DNA from: Flavobacterium dankookense
Lineage (GTDB): Bacteria > Bacteroidota > Bacteroidia > Flavobacteriales > Flavobacteriaceae
Assembly (NCBI RefSeq): GCF_004362665.1
Contig: NZ_SNXR01000002.1
Coordinates: 19,028 to 83,027 of the forward strand
DNA length: 64,000 nucleotides
Direction: 5' to 3'
Below the pieces are notes generated by a model. It worked only from the letters and a program-made list of their open reading frames with translations, had not been told where the DNA came from and searched no databases. The position numbers and the translations under genes were made by a program. Shown here in pieces: positions 1 to 8,199 of this stretch (position 1 is the first letter of the stretch; each line of letters begins with the position of its first letter).

Positions 1-235
1 TTGCAATAGATAGATTTTGTTGAATTCCAGCCAGATAAAAACCTCTACCTAACAATCCAAATAACAATCCGATAGTAGCGTAGGCTGTTAATCGACCTAA
101 ATGATAAGTTATAATTTGAGTTACTTTTTTTGCTTGATTGTTTCTATCAACAGGAAGCATCATAGCAATTGGTCCACACATACCAATGCAGTGTAAACTA
201 GAAATTAATCCAAAAAGTAAAGCAGTGAATAGCAT
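1..235 (-). CDS. TauE/SafE family membrane protein (C-terminus cut by window edge)
   Basis: Membrane protein of the sulfite exporter TauE/SafE group that closes flavobacterial cco operons, where it is thought to help oxidase assembly or copper handling. About 78 codons are visible, from an ATG to the left edge. The N-terminus is hydrophobic and carries the family signature SSLHCIGMCGP, followed by a conserved HLGR segment. The start lies 2 bp after the fixH stop codon, so it is co-transcribed as the last gene seen of the cco operon. Its exact role is inferred from context; the family assignment rests on the signature motif. Confidence 0.85.
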   Translation of the reverse strand, partial: MLFTALLFGLISSLHCIGMCGPIAMMLPVDRNNQAKKVTQIITYHLGRLTAYATIGLLFGLLGRGFYLAGIQQNLSIA

Positions 236-237
236 TT

Positions 238-687
238 TTAGTTAAGATAAATGGTGTTTTTTGACTGGTATTCTTTATTGTTATATTCCCAATTCAAATT
301 AATGTCCCAACGACCGCCTACCAAACTTTTTTTAGGTATGAGCAAAGTAGAATTAGATAGCGAAATCGGAATTTCAAAATCTAATTTTTTGTTAGACGGT
401 CTGTATAAGGACACTTTTCCCTTAATATTTTTTGGATCAAATTTTGGAGGAAAGATGATTTTTATTTCTCCAGCTTCATTGATTATTTGTGGTTTTTCAA
501 CTAAATTTTGAGCATTCTGTATTCGAACCATTTCATCACCAAATTTGGCATCATGTTTATAATATTCTTCAACCACAAGTTCGTTGTCATATTTTGAATT
601 CGATTGCACTTTGATAACAAAATACAATATAAAAGACATAAAAAGTGTGAATGCAATTACGATTCCTGTTCCCCAATTAATTTTCAT
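238..687 (-). CDS. FixH family protein
   Basis: 149-residue membrane-anchored protein of the FixH family. These proteins accompany cbb3 oxidase genes and are implicated in oxidase maturation together with the CcoI copper ATPase. One N-terminal transmembrane helix (about residues 8-25) is followed by an extracytoplasmic domain with the typical ending GRWDINLNWEYNNKEY. It lies between ccoG and the TauE/SafE gene with short gaps (15 and 2 bp), so it belongs to the cco operon. The biochemical function of the family is not firmly established. Confidence 0.9.
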   Translation of the reverse strand: MKINWGTGIVIAFTLFMSFILYFVIKVQSNSKYDNELVVEEYYKHDAKFGDEMVRIQNAQNLVEKPQIINEAGEIKIIFPPKFDPKNIKGKVSLYRPSNKKLDFEIPISLSNSTLLIPKKSLVGGRWDINLNWEYNNKEYQSKNTIYLN

Positions 688-702
688 GCTATTTGTTTTA
701 GA

Positions 703-2121
703 TTAATCAAAACTTCTCGGACTTAAAAAACTAGTGGTTGTTGTTTCTATTTTTTTGGTTCCATTATAAACTTCAATCTTTATTTTAGTTTTATCGTTTT
801 CTAGTAGTGCACTATTTATTTCAACAAACAAAGTTCCTTTTGACATTCCTTGTTTTTTTACTTTAAAATCTTTTTGTCCGACTACTGTTAAAGTTCCTTT
901 GATATTGATTAGTTTTAAATGAATATCATTAAAATCTTCATTAGTTTTATTTATGATTTTGAAAGTATATACATTGCTTATATTATCGCCTTTGTGTTGA
1001 TAAAGTTGACCTGGTAATCTCAGAATAACCGCTTCTACTTCAGTCCTAAGAAATAAAAGACCACTTAAAATTCCAATTAAAATGAATAAAACAGCAGTGT
1101 AACCTTTCATCCTAGTTGTGAATTTGAACTTTTCTTTTTTCTCAATTTCATCTTCAGAAGCATATCGAATAAGACCTTTTGGCAGTCCAACACTTTCCAT
1201 AATTGTATCACACTCATCAATACAAGCAGTACAATTGATGCATTCTAACTGTGTTCCATTTCTAATATCAATTCCTGTTGGACAAACGTGAACACATAGT
1301 TTACAGTCAATACAATCACCTTTTCCAGTGGTTGAACGATCTTCATTTTTATTAAATTTAGCTCTACCGGTTTCTTTTTCGCCTCGAACAAAATCGTAAG
1401 CAACATTTATAGATTTATTATCCAAAAGTACGCCTTGTAATCTTCCATAAGGACAAGCAATGATACAGACTTGTTCTCTGAACCAAGCGAAAATAAAATA
1501 GAAAACACCAGTAAAAATCAATAAAGCGATTAGTGTTCCAAGATGATTTTTTGGACCATCTTCAATCATTTTAAACAGTTCATCGCTGCTTATTAAATAG
1601 GCGAGGAAAACGTTAGCAATAAAGAATGATATTATTAAAAAAATCAACCATTTTAGCCCTTTTTTTCTAATTTTTTCGGCATTCCATTCTTGTTTAGAAA
1701 GTCTAATTTGAGCACCACGATCGCCTTCAATCCAGTATTCAATTCTTCTGAAAACCATTTCAAGAAAAATAGTTTGTGGACAAATCCATCCGCAAAAAAT
1801 TCGTCCAAAAATGACTGTAAACAGGATGACGAATACAACGCCAATTATCATAAAAAGAACAAAAATGTAAAAGTCTTGTGGCCAAAAAGGAAATCCAAAG
1901 ATGTTGAATCGTCTTTCAAGGACATTAAACATCATGAATTGGTTGCCATTTACTTTTAAAAATGGATTAGCAATTAAAATCAATAACAATACATAACTAA
2001 CCCATTTCCTATAGTCATAAAATTTCCCAGAAGGTTTTTTTGGAAAAATAAATTTCCTTTGACCTTTTTCGTCAATTGTTCCGATACTATCGCGAAATGA
2101 TTCGTCTGGCAAATTTGGCAT
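703..2121 (-). CDS. ccoG: Cytochrome c oxidase accessory protein CcoG (4Fe-4S)
   Basis: 472-residue polyferredoxin-like membrane protein needed for cbb3 oxidase biogenesis; in other bacteria CcoG acts in copper reduction for the CuB centre. Transmembrane helices lie near residues 40-57, 85-110 and 155-210 with another near 340. Cysteine motifs CGWICPQ and CIIACPYGR precede two ferredoxin-type clusters (CIDCKLCVHVCP and CINCTACIDECD). The last ~110 residues form an Ig-like extracytoplasmic domain. The start lies 4 bp after the ccoP stop, so the two are translated from one message. Length and motif order fit the family. Confidence 0.95.
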   Translation of the reverse strand: MPNLPDESFRDSIGTIDEKGQRKFIFPKKPSGKFYDYRKWVSYVLLLILIANPFLKVNGNQFMMFNVLERRFNIFGFPFWPQDFYIFVLFMIIGVVFVILFTVIFGRIFCGWICPQTIFLEMVFRRIEYWIEGDRGAQIRLSKQEWNAEKIRKKGLKWLIFLIISFFIANVFLAYLISSDELFKMIEDGPKNHLGTLIALLIFTGVFYFIFAWFREQVCIIACPYGRLQGVLLDNKSINVAYDFVRGEKETGRAKFNKNEDRSTTGKGDCIDCKLCVHVCPTGIDIRNGTQLECINCTACIDECDTIMESVGLPKGLIRYASEDEIEKKEKFKFTTRMKGYTAVLFILIGILSGLLFLRTEVEAVILRLPGQLYQHKGDNISNVYTFKIINKTNEDFNDIHLKLINIKGTLTVVGQKDFKVKKQGMSKGTLFVEINSALLENDKTKIKIEVYNGTKKIETTTTSFLSPRSFD

Positions 2122-2125
2122 TTTT

Positions 2126-3061
2126 TTAATTTTTTGTTTTTAAACTATCTGATTTGATATTTGTGCTATCAATTTTAGTTGTAACTTTTTCTGCCCAAAT
2201 TTCTCCTTCAGCTACTTTTGCATCTTTAGGATTAGTGCCTTGTAGTGATAAAATATAACTCGCTACTTTTTGCATTTCTTTAGGTTTTAGAGTTCCTTTC
2301 CAAGAAATCATTCCTTTACTATCGCGACCACCATTCATTATGGTATGGAAAACATTTTTAATTCCGCCACCTAAAATCCAATGGTCATCAGTTAAGTTTG
2401 GACCAATTGTTCCACCGCCATCTGCTCTGTGACAAGCAGCACAATTTGTATCAAAAATGGTTTTTCCCTCAGCTAAACTTGGTTTGTCAGTTAACAAAGT
2501 CACCGATTTTTCATCCATCATATCGGGTGCTGTTTTCATGTATTCTGCAATCTCAATTTTAGCTTGTGCCATTTCTTTTTGGAGTTCCATTTCTTGGTCA
2601 TCAGCACCAGCGAAATGAAAACGAAACAGATAAATACCTGCAAAAACAATGGTTATATAGAATAGATAAACCCACCATGGAGGTAAAGTATTGTCTAATT
2701 CTTTTATTCCGTCATAATCATGATCTAATAAAAGTTGATTTTCTTTATCAATAGGAACAGTTCTGGTCAATTTGTGCATTAGACTTTTATACCATTCACT
2801 GTCTCTGAAACTCAAGTTTTGAGCTTGTTTTAGTTTTTCTTTTTGTTCTTCTGTTAATAAATGATAGGTTACATTATCAACTGCTTTATTCACGATTTCA
2901 ATTGCGATGAGTAGAAAAAGAAATACACCTAAAAACAATAGTATCATAGGGTATTTGATGAATGCAGGTCTATCACCTGAGTCGATAAAATACTCCATCG
3001 CTGCACCAACTGAAAAGAAAATGACAGGAATTCTGATATATGATGGGATTAATTTTTTCAT
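2126..3061 (-). CDS. ccoP: cbb3-type cytochrome c oxidase subunit III (CcoP), mono-heme form
   Basis: 311-residue membrane-anchored cytochrome c that passes electrons to the cbb3 oxidase core. Hydrophobic helices lie near residues 8-25, 35-60 and 130-148. The cytochrome domain has a single CxxCH heme site (C207-A-A-C-H211) and a later Met-containing loop (GMISWKG) that could supply the axial ligand. Proteobacterial CcoP has two CxxCH sites; only one exists here. Lys- and Asp-rich tails follow. Gene order is ccoNO, ccoQ, ccoP, ccoG. Confidence 0.95.
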   Translation of the reverse strand: MKKLIPSYIRIPVIFFSVGAAMEYFIDSGDRPAFIKYPMILLFLGVFLFLLIAIEIVNKAVDNVTYHLLTEEQKEKLKQAQNLSFRDSEWYKSLMHKLTRTVPIDKENQLLLDHDYDGIKELDNTLPPWWVYLFYITIVFAGIYLFRFHFAGADDQEMELQKEMAQAKIEIAEYMKTAPDMMDEKSVTLLTDKPSLAEGKTIFDTNCAACHRADGGGTIGPNLTDDHWILGGGIKNVFHTIMNGGRDSKGMISWKGTLKPKEMQKVASYILSLQGTNPKDAKVAEGEIWAEKVTTKIDSTNIKSDSLKTKN

Positions 3062-3083
3062 TTCTTTAGATTTAAAAATTATA

Positions 3084-3254
3084 TTAATTGTCCTTTAAAG
3101 GAATGTTGCTTAATTCTTCTATTTTTTCTTTTCTATACGATGAAACCCAGATTGTTAATCCAACAAAAAAGGAAAAGAAAATGACTAATGAAACTATTGG
3201 ATATATTTCAACACCAGCAATTGTTTCCATATTGTGTTTTATTTGCTCAAACAT
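3084..3254 (-). CDS. ccoQ: cbb3 oxidase small subunit CcoQ/FixQ-like
   Basis: Small 56-residue protein starting MFEQIKHNMETI. It has a single transmembrane helix (about residues 18-37) followed by a charged cytoplasmic tail with RKEKIEEL. Size, topology and position between ccoNO and ccoP match CcoQ, a non-catalytic subunit that stabilises the oxidase. The start codon lies 4 bp beyond the ccoNO stop and the stop is 22 bp before ccoP. Sequence conservation in this family is weak, so the call rests largely on topology and context. Confidence 0.85.
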   Translation of the reverse strand: MFEQIKHNMETIAGVEIYPIVSLVIFFSFFVGLTIWVSSYRKEKIEELSNIPLKDN

Positions 3255-3258
3255 GACT

Positions 3259-5448
3259 TTATTTTTTTGCGTTATCTTTTACTTTAATATCTGTTCCTAA
3301 TCTTTGAAGATAGGCTATCAAAGCCACGATTTCTCTCTCGTTCATTGGAACAAATTCTTCGCCTTTTGCTGCTGCTTTTTTCTTGCTTTCATCATAACTT
3401 TTTACAAAGTCAGGATCTGTTTTTAAATTTTCTTCAATTTTTAATGCTTGAGTTCTTAAATCTTTTAGACCGTTTTCAATTTCATTTTTGGAATAAGGAA
3501 CTCCAAGAGTAACCATAGCTTGCATTTTCTTTTGCGTTAAAGAAATATCCAAAGGCTCATTATCAAATAACCATTTATAGCTTGGCATAATCGAGCCCGA
3601 TGATGTGCTTTGCGGACTCCACATGTGGTTAAAATGCCAGTTATCATTGTATTTTCCACCTTCACGTTGTAAATCTGGTCCTGTCCGTTTTGAACCCCAA
3701 AGGAATGGATGATCATAAACATATTCGCCAGCTTTTGATTGTGGTCCATAACGTTCTACTTCACTTCGGAATGGTCTAATCATTTGTGAATGACAACCAA
3801 CACAACCTTCTCTTATATATAAATCGCGACCTTCTAATTCTAACGGTGTGTATGGTTTTACACTTGCAATGGTTGGAATATTAGATTTAACCATGATAGT
3901 TGGTACGATTTGAATTATTCCACCAATTAGAATTGCAACTGTTGCTAAAAGTGTTAATTGTATAGGTTTTCTTTCTAACCAAGAGTGATATTTTTCTCCT
4001 TTTAATCTTGCAGCATTTATTTTTACTAATTCGGGTGCTTCAGCAAATTCATCCTCTACATTGGCATTAGCTCTAACAGTTTGAATGATGTTATAAACTA
4101 AGATGAACATTCCAATTAAATACATTGTTCCACCAATTGCTCTCATCCAATACATTGGCATAATTTGAGTAACTGTTTCAAGGAAATTTCCATAAGTTAA
4201 TGTTCCATCAGGATTGAATTGTTTCCACATTGAAGCTTGAAGAAATCCTGCAACATACATTGGAAGAGCATAAAGTATAATTCCTAAAGTTCCAATCCAA
4301 AAGTGAAAATTGGCTAGTTTGGTTGAATATAGTTTTCCTTTTGTCATTCTTGGAATTAACCAATAAATGATACCAAAAGCCATAAATCCATTCCAGGCTA
4401 AAGCACCAACGTGAACGTGAGCGACAATCCAATCGGTGAAGTGAGCAATAGCGTTAACATTTTTTAGTGATAGCATTGGTCCTTCAAAAGTTGCCATACC
4501 ATAACCAGTAATGGCTACTACGAAAAATTTCAAAACGGGTTCAGTTCTAACTTTATCCCATGCACCTCTAAGTGTCAAAAGTCCGTTAATCATTCCACCC
4601 CAAGATGGAGCAATTAGCATAATTGAAAATACAACTCCTAGATTTTGAGCCCAATTTGGCAATGCAGAATATAATAAATGATGTGGTCCAGCCCATATGT
4701 AGATGAAAATTAACGACCAAAAATGGACAATCGATAATCGGTAAGAATAAACCGGACGATTAGCAGCTTTCGGTAGATAGTAATACATTAATCCTAAAAA
4801 AGGAGTTGTTAAGAAAAAAGCAACAGCATTATGACCATACCACCATTGTACTAATGCATCTTGAACACCTGCATATACAGAGTAGCTTTTCATGGCAGAA
4901 ACAGGTAATTCTAAACTGTTGAAAATATGTAAAACGGCAACGGTTACAAAAGTTGCGAGATAAAACCAAATTGCTACGTACAAGTGTCGTTCTCTTCTTT
5001 TGAGAATTGTACCAATCATATTGATGCCAAAAACTACCCAAATTAGCGCAATAGCTATGTCGATTGGCCATTCTAATTCAGCATATTCTTTTGAAGAAGT
5101 GTAGCCTAATGGTAAAGAAATGGCTGCAGCGACAATAATTAATTGCCAACCCCAGAAATTGATATTACTCAATAAGTCGCTAAACATTCTAGCTTTTAGC
5201 AATCGTTGTAGAGAATAATAAATTCCCGCGAACATTGCATTTCCAACAAAGGCAAAAATAACCGCATTGGTATGTAAAGGTCTTAATCTCCCAAAACTCA
5301 ACCAAGAAATTCCTTCGGTTAGGTTTGGAAAGAGAAACAAAAAGGCTAGTAAAAGCCCAACAAGCATTCCTACTACACCAAAAACGATTGTAGCATAAAT
5401 GAACTTCTTTACAATTTTGTTGTCATAATAAAATTGTTGCATTTCCAT
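3259..5448 (-). CDS. ccoNO: Fused cbb3-type cytochrome c oxidase subunits I and II (CcoN-CcoO)
   Basis: 729-residue fusion. The first ~490 residues are the CcoN heme-copper core with about twelve transmembrane helices and conserved histidine segments (HTNAVIFAF, WWYGHNAVAFF, HHLLY, HVHVGALAWN). The rest is CcoO: one transmembrane helix, then a monoheme cytochrome c domain with C549-V-G-C-H553 in REGCVGCHSQ. It reduces O2 to water at low oxygen and pumps protons. Separate genes in Proteobacteria are one polypeptide here, as is usual in Flavobacteria. It starts 2 bp after the ccoS stop codon. Confidence 0.96.
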   Translation of the reverse strand: MEMQQFYYDNKIVKKFIYATIVFGVVGMLVGLLLAFLFLFPNLTEGISWLSFGRLRPLHTNAVIFAFVGNAMFAGIYYSLQRLLKARMFSDLLSNINFWGWQLIIVAAAISLPLGYTSSKEYAELEWPIDIAIALIWVVFGINMIGTILKRRERHLYVAIWFYLATFVTVAVLHIFNSLELPVSAMKSYSVYAGVQDALVQWWYGHNAVAFFLTTPFLGLMYYYLPKAANRPVYSYRLSIVHFWSLIFIYIWAGPHHLLYSALPNWAQNLGVVFSIMLIAPSWGGMINGLLTLRGAWDKVRTEPVLKFFVVAITGYGMATFEGPMLSLKNVNAIAHFTDWIVAHVHVGALAWNGFMAFGIIYWLIPRMTKGKLYSTKLANFHFWIGTLGIILYALPMYVAGFLQASMWKQFNPDGTLTYGNFLETVTQIMPMYWMRAIGGTMYLIGMFILVYNIIQTVRANANVEDEFAEAPELVKINAARLKGEKYHSWLERKPIQLTLLATVAILIGGIIQIVPTIMVKSNIPTIASVKPYTPLELEGRDLYIREGCVGCHSQMIRPFRSEVERYGPQSKAGEYVYDHPFLWGSKRTGPDLQREGGKYNDNWHFNHMWSPQSTSSGSIMPSYKWLFDNEPLDISLTQKKMQAMVTLGVPYSKNEIENGLKDLRTQALKIEENLKTDPDFVKSYDESKKKAAAKGEEFVPMNEREIVALIAYLQRLGTDIKVKDNAKK

Positions 5449-5450
5449 AA

Positions 5451-5642
5451 TTAAATTTGTTTTTCTTTAGTTATTCGTTTTGATTTTGGTTTTACTTTTT
5501 TCAGTTCATCGTCAAAAAGCATTCTGACTGATGGTGTATAATCGTCATCATACTGTCCGTTTTTAACTGCCCATATGAAGGCAACAAAAAAACAAACGGC
5601 AACGATGATGCTAATAGAGATTAATAAATAAATGACACTCAT
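5451..5642 (-). CDS. ccoS: cbb3-type oxidase assembly protein CcoS
   Basis: 63-residue protein with one N-terminal transmembrane helix (MSVIYLLISISIIVAVCFF) and the short conserved segment AVKNGQYDD typical of CcoS. CcoS is needed for cofactor insertion into cbb3 oxidase. It is the first gene of the ccoS-NO-Q-P-G-fixH operon and follows an intergenic promoter with an Fnr-type palindrome. A basic tail (KVKPKSKRITKEK) follows the conserved part. Confidence 0.93.
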   Translation of the reverse strand: MSVIYLLISISIIVAVCFFVAFIWAVKNGQYDDDYTPSVRMLFDDELKKVKPKSKRITKEKQI

Positions 5643-5659
5643 ACCTTAATTTGTGTTAA

Positions 5660-5703
5660 CAAAGTTACTATTGCGAATCCTCAATAAACATGATATTTAT
5701 CAT
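5660..5703 (-). promoter_or_regulatory. Promoter of the cco operon with Fnr-type box
   Basis: On the minus strand a perfect -7 element TAACTTTG (5660-5667) precedes ccoS. Upstream lies the palindrome ATGAT-ATTT-ATCAT (5690-5703), an Fnr/FixK-like operator. Its centre is 29.5 bp from the 5' end of the -7 element. With a start site about 5 nt past the -7 box, the operator is centred near -41.5, the class II activator position. No TTG -33 element is found at the usual spacing, consistent with activator dependence. The start site is inferred. Confidence 0.7.
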
Positions 5704-5719
5704 ACCTTACTCTTCAATT

Positions 5720-8107
5720 TTATTTTAAATTTTTGCTGTAAAAATTGCTCATTATCGTTACGAAACTTACAATTGTTATTGTGCTCAACGGCATGATTAT
5801 AGCGGCAACTAATGGAAGAAGATTACCAGTTAAAGCATAGGTTAAACCAATAATGTTGTAGAGAATTGATAGTCCAAAACTCATTTTTATCGTTGTGATT
5901 GCCTTTTTTGATAGTTTTAAAAAATAGTTCAGTTTTTGAAATTGGCTTGCATCTAAAATGGCATCACAAGCGGGAGAAAAGACATTTACATTTTCAGAAA
6001 TAGAAATCCCAATATTACTTTGTGCTAATGCTCCAGCATCATTTAATCCGTCGCCAACCATCATTACATTTTCGCCTTTTTCTTGAAGTTTTTTTATGAA
6101 CTCTAATTTTTGCTCTGGCTTTTGATTAAAAACCAATTCAGTATTTTTAGGTAATAATTTCTCCAAAATAGGTCGTTCACCTTCATTATCGCCTGATAAA
6201 ACTTTTATTTGATAATTGGAACTTAAGTGATTAAATAATTCTGACAATCCTTTTCGATATTCATTGTTGAAAATGAATTTCCCATAATATTCCTCGTCGA
6301 TTTTTATATGAACCGTTGTTTGCTGTATTGAAGTTTCTTCCGTCTTTTTAACAAAATTTGAAGAGCCAACTTGAATTTTATGATTATCAATGTTTGCTTC
6401 AATTCCTTTTCCTGTGATTTCATTAAAATGGGAAATTTTCATTTTTTTAGCATCGGGAAGAAAATCATATAACATTCTGCTTAATGGATGATTGGATGCT
6501 TGTAGACTATTTTTTAAAATGCCTAATTGTATTGTCGAAAGTGACTTTCCTTCATAGGTAATATTTGATTTTTTATTGGTAGTTATTGTTCCCGTTTTAT
6601 CAAAAACTATTGTCGTTACTTTTGCTAATTGCTCAATAACTAGCGCGTTTTTTAGATAAAATTTCTTTTTTCCTAAAATTCTTAAAACGTTACCAAAAGT
6701 GAATGGAGCAGTCAATGCCAATGCACATGGACAAGCAACAATTAAAACTGCAGTAAAGACATTGAATGCAGTATTTAAATCAATAAATATCCAATAGCCA
6801 AAACCTAAAAACGAAATGATTAATAGAATAGGAGTGAAGTAGCGACTAACTTTATCTGTTATCGTTTTGTGTTTTTGTTCAACTTTTTTTTGAAAAACAT
6901 CGTTGCTCCAAAGTTGGGTTAAATAGCTTTGTGAAACAGTATGTAAAACATCCATTTCTATGGCTTTTCCAATTTGTTTTCCACCAGCAAAAACTTTGTC
7001 TCCCGATTTTTTTGTGATTGGAATAGCTTCACCGGTAACAAAACTGTAATCTATAGCTGCTTTTTCAGTAATTAAAATTCCGTCAACAGGAATGAGTTCC
7101 TGATTGCGAATCAATAATCTGTCACCTTTTTGAATATCATAAATTGGAATACTTTCCTCTACTGTGTCTTTAATTCTTGTAATTGCAATTGGGAAATACG
7201 ATTTAAAATCTCTTTCAAAGCTTAGGAAACTGTATGTTTTTATTTGAAACATTTTGCCTAAAAGCATGAAGAAAATCAATCCAGTTAGACTATCAAAAAA
7301 TCCTGAACCATAATCCATCACAATATCAAAAGTACTTCGTATAAAAAATATTATGATTCCTAAAGCAATTGGAATATCAATATTCAACATTCCAGATTTA
7401 ATGCTTTTATAGGCAGAAACATAGTAGATATTTGCGGAATAAAAAAAACTTGGAAGCGATAAAGCAAAAATTAACCATCTAAAAAATCCTTTGTAATGTT
7501 CCAGCCAATATTCTCCGACTTCAAAATATTCAGGAAAGGACAATAACATTATGTTTCCAAAAGAAAAGAAAGCCACACCAAGTCGATAGGTTAAACTTCT
7601 ATCATGGTTAATTTTGCCACTTTCATAATTCTCTAAACTGATGTATGGTTCATATCCAATGGAACTTAATAAATTAACAATTGCTTTTAAATTGGTTTTT
7701 GTTGGATTGAAAGTAACTCGTACTGTTTTTTCAGGAAAATTAACCTGAGAGGAAATTATTCCTTCTTGAAGACGTTGTAGATTTTCCAAAATCCAAATGC
7801 ACGAACTGCAATGAATATGAGGAATATTAAGTGAAACAATAGCGGTTGTGTCTTCTTTAAATTCAAGGAGTTTTGAAACAATGCTTTCATTTTCTAAAAA
7901 ATCATATTTTCCTTTTATATCTTGTGGTGTTGCTCCAGGTGAGTTTTCGAAATCATAGTAACAAGTCATATCATTGAGAGCAAAAATCTCGTAGACAGTT
8001 TTACAACCACTACAGCAGAATTTTTTCTCGTCAAAAATAATTTCGTCTTCTTTTACAATATCTAAACCACAATGGAAACAATTTGGTGTGTCCATAACTT
8101 TACTCAT
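5720..8107 (-). CDS. ccoI: Copper-translocating P-type ATPase CcoI/FixI
   Basis: 795-residue P1B-type ATPase that exports copper for cbb3 oxidase assembly. The N-terminus holds a Cys-rich segment (CFHCGLD, then CCSGCKTVYEIF), followed by an HMA-like domain with HCSSCIWILE. Core motifs are in order: the CPC ion-binding helix (C459-P-C461), the phosphorylation site D503 in DKTGT, and the GDGLNDA hinge near residues 685-691. About eight transmembrane helices are present. A second ATG at codon 5 is an alternative start. It is transcribed separately from ccoS, with its own Fnr-type box. Confidence 0.95.
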   Translation of the reverse strand: MSKVMDTPNCFHCGLDIVKEDEIIFDEKKFCCSGCKTVYEIFALNDMTCYYDFENSPGATPQDIKGKYDFLENESIVSKLLEFKEDTTAIVSLNIPHIHCSSCIWILENLQRLQEGIISSQVNFPEKTVRVTFNPTKTNLKAIVNLLSSIGYEPYISLENYESGKINHDRSLTYRLGVAFFSFGNIMLLSFPEYFEVGEYWLEHYKGFFRWLIFALSLPSFFYSANIYYVSAYKSIKSGMLNIDIPIALGIIIFFIRSTFDIVMDYGSGFFDSLTGLIFFMLLGKMFQIKTYSFLSFERDFKSYFPIAITRIKDTVEESIPIYDIQKGDRLLIRNQELIPVDGILITEKAAIDYSFVTGEAIPITKKSGDKVFAGGKQIGKAIEMDVLHTVSQSYLTQLWSNDVFQKKVEQKHKTITDKVSRYFTPILLIISFLGFGYWIFIDLNTAFNVFTAVLIVACPCALALTAPFTFGNVLRILGKKKFYLKNALVIEQLAKVTTIVFDKTGTITTNKKSNITYEGKSLSTIQLGILKNSLQASNHPLSRMLYDFLPDAKKMKISHFNEITGKGIEANIDNHKIQVGSSNFVKKTEETSIQQTTVHIKIDEEYYGKFIFNNEYRKGLSELFNHLSSNYQIKVLSGDNEGERPILEKLLPKNTELVFNQKPEQKLEFIKKLQEKGENVMMVGDGLNDAGALAQSNIGISISENVNVFSPACDAILDASQFQKLNYFLKLSKKAITTIKMSFGLSILYNIIGLTYALTGNLLPLVAAIIMPLSTITIVSFVTIMSNFYSKNLK

Positions 8108-8118
8108 TTTACCTGGAG

Positions 8119-8162
8119 CAAAGGTTGGTTAAAGCTTTTACAAGAAATATGATTTTTATCAT
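8119..8162 (-). promoter_or_regulatory. Probable ccoI promoter with Fnr-type box
   Basis: The minus strand has AACCTTTG (8119-8126), one mismatch from TAnnTTTG, upstream of ccoI. The palindrome ATGAT-TTTT-ATCAT (8149-8162) lies with its centre 29.5 bp from the -7 element, the same distance as at the ccoS promoter. This implies class II activation of ccoI. The leader would be only about 7 nt to the first ATG, or about 19 nt to the second. Confidence 0.6.
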
Positions 8163-8179
8163 ATAAAAGTGTAATTTTG
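8149..8179 (+). promoter_or_regulatory. Probable promoter of the fnr-type gene overlapping the same box
   Basis: A perfect -7 element TAATTTTG (8172-8179) faces the Crp/Fnr gene. The palindrome at 8149-8162 is centred only 16.5 bp upstream of it, roughly -28, over the place where RNA polymerase would contact the -33 region. No TTG is found there. This position usually means repression, so negative autoregulation is suggested. Confidence 0.55.
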
Positions 8180-8199
8180 CTCGAACGAAATCTTTTGTT

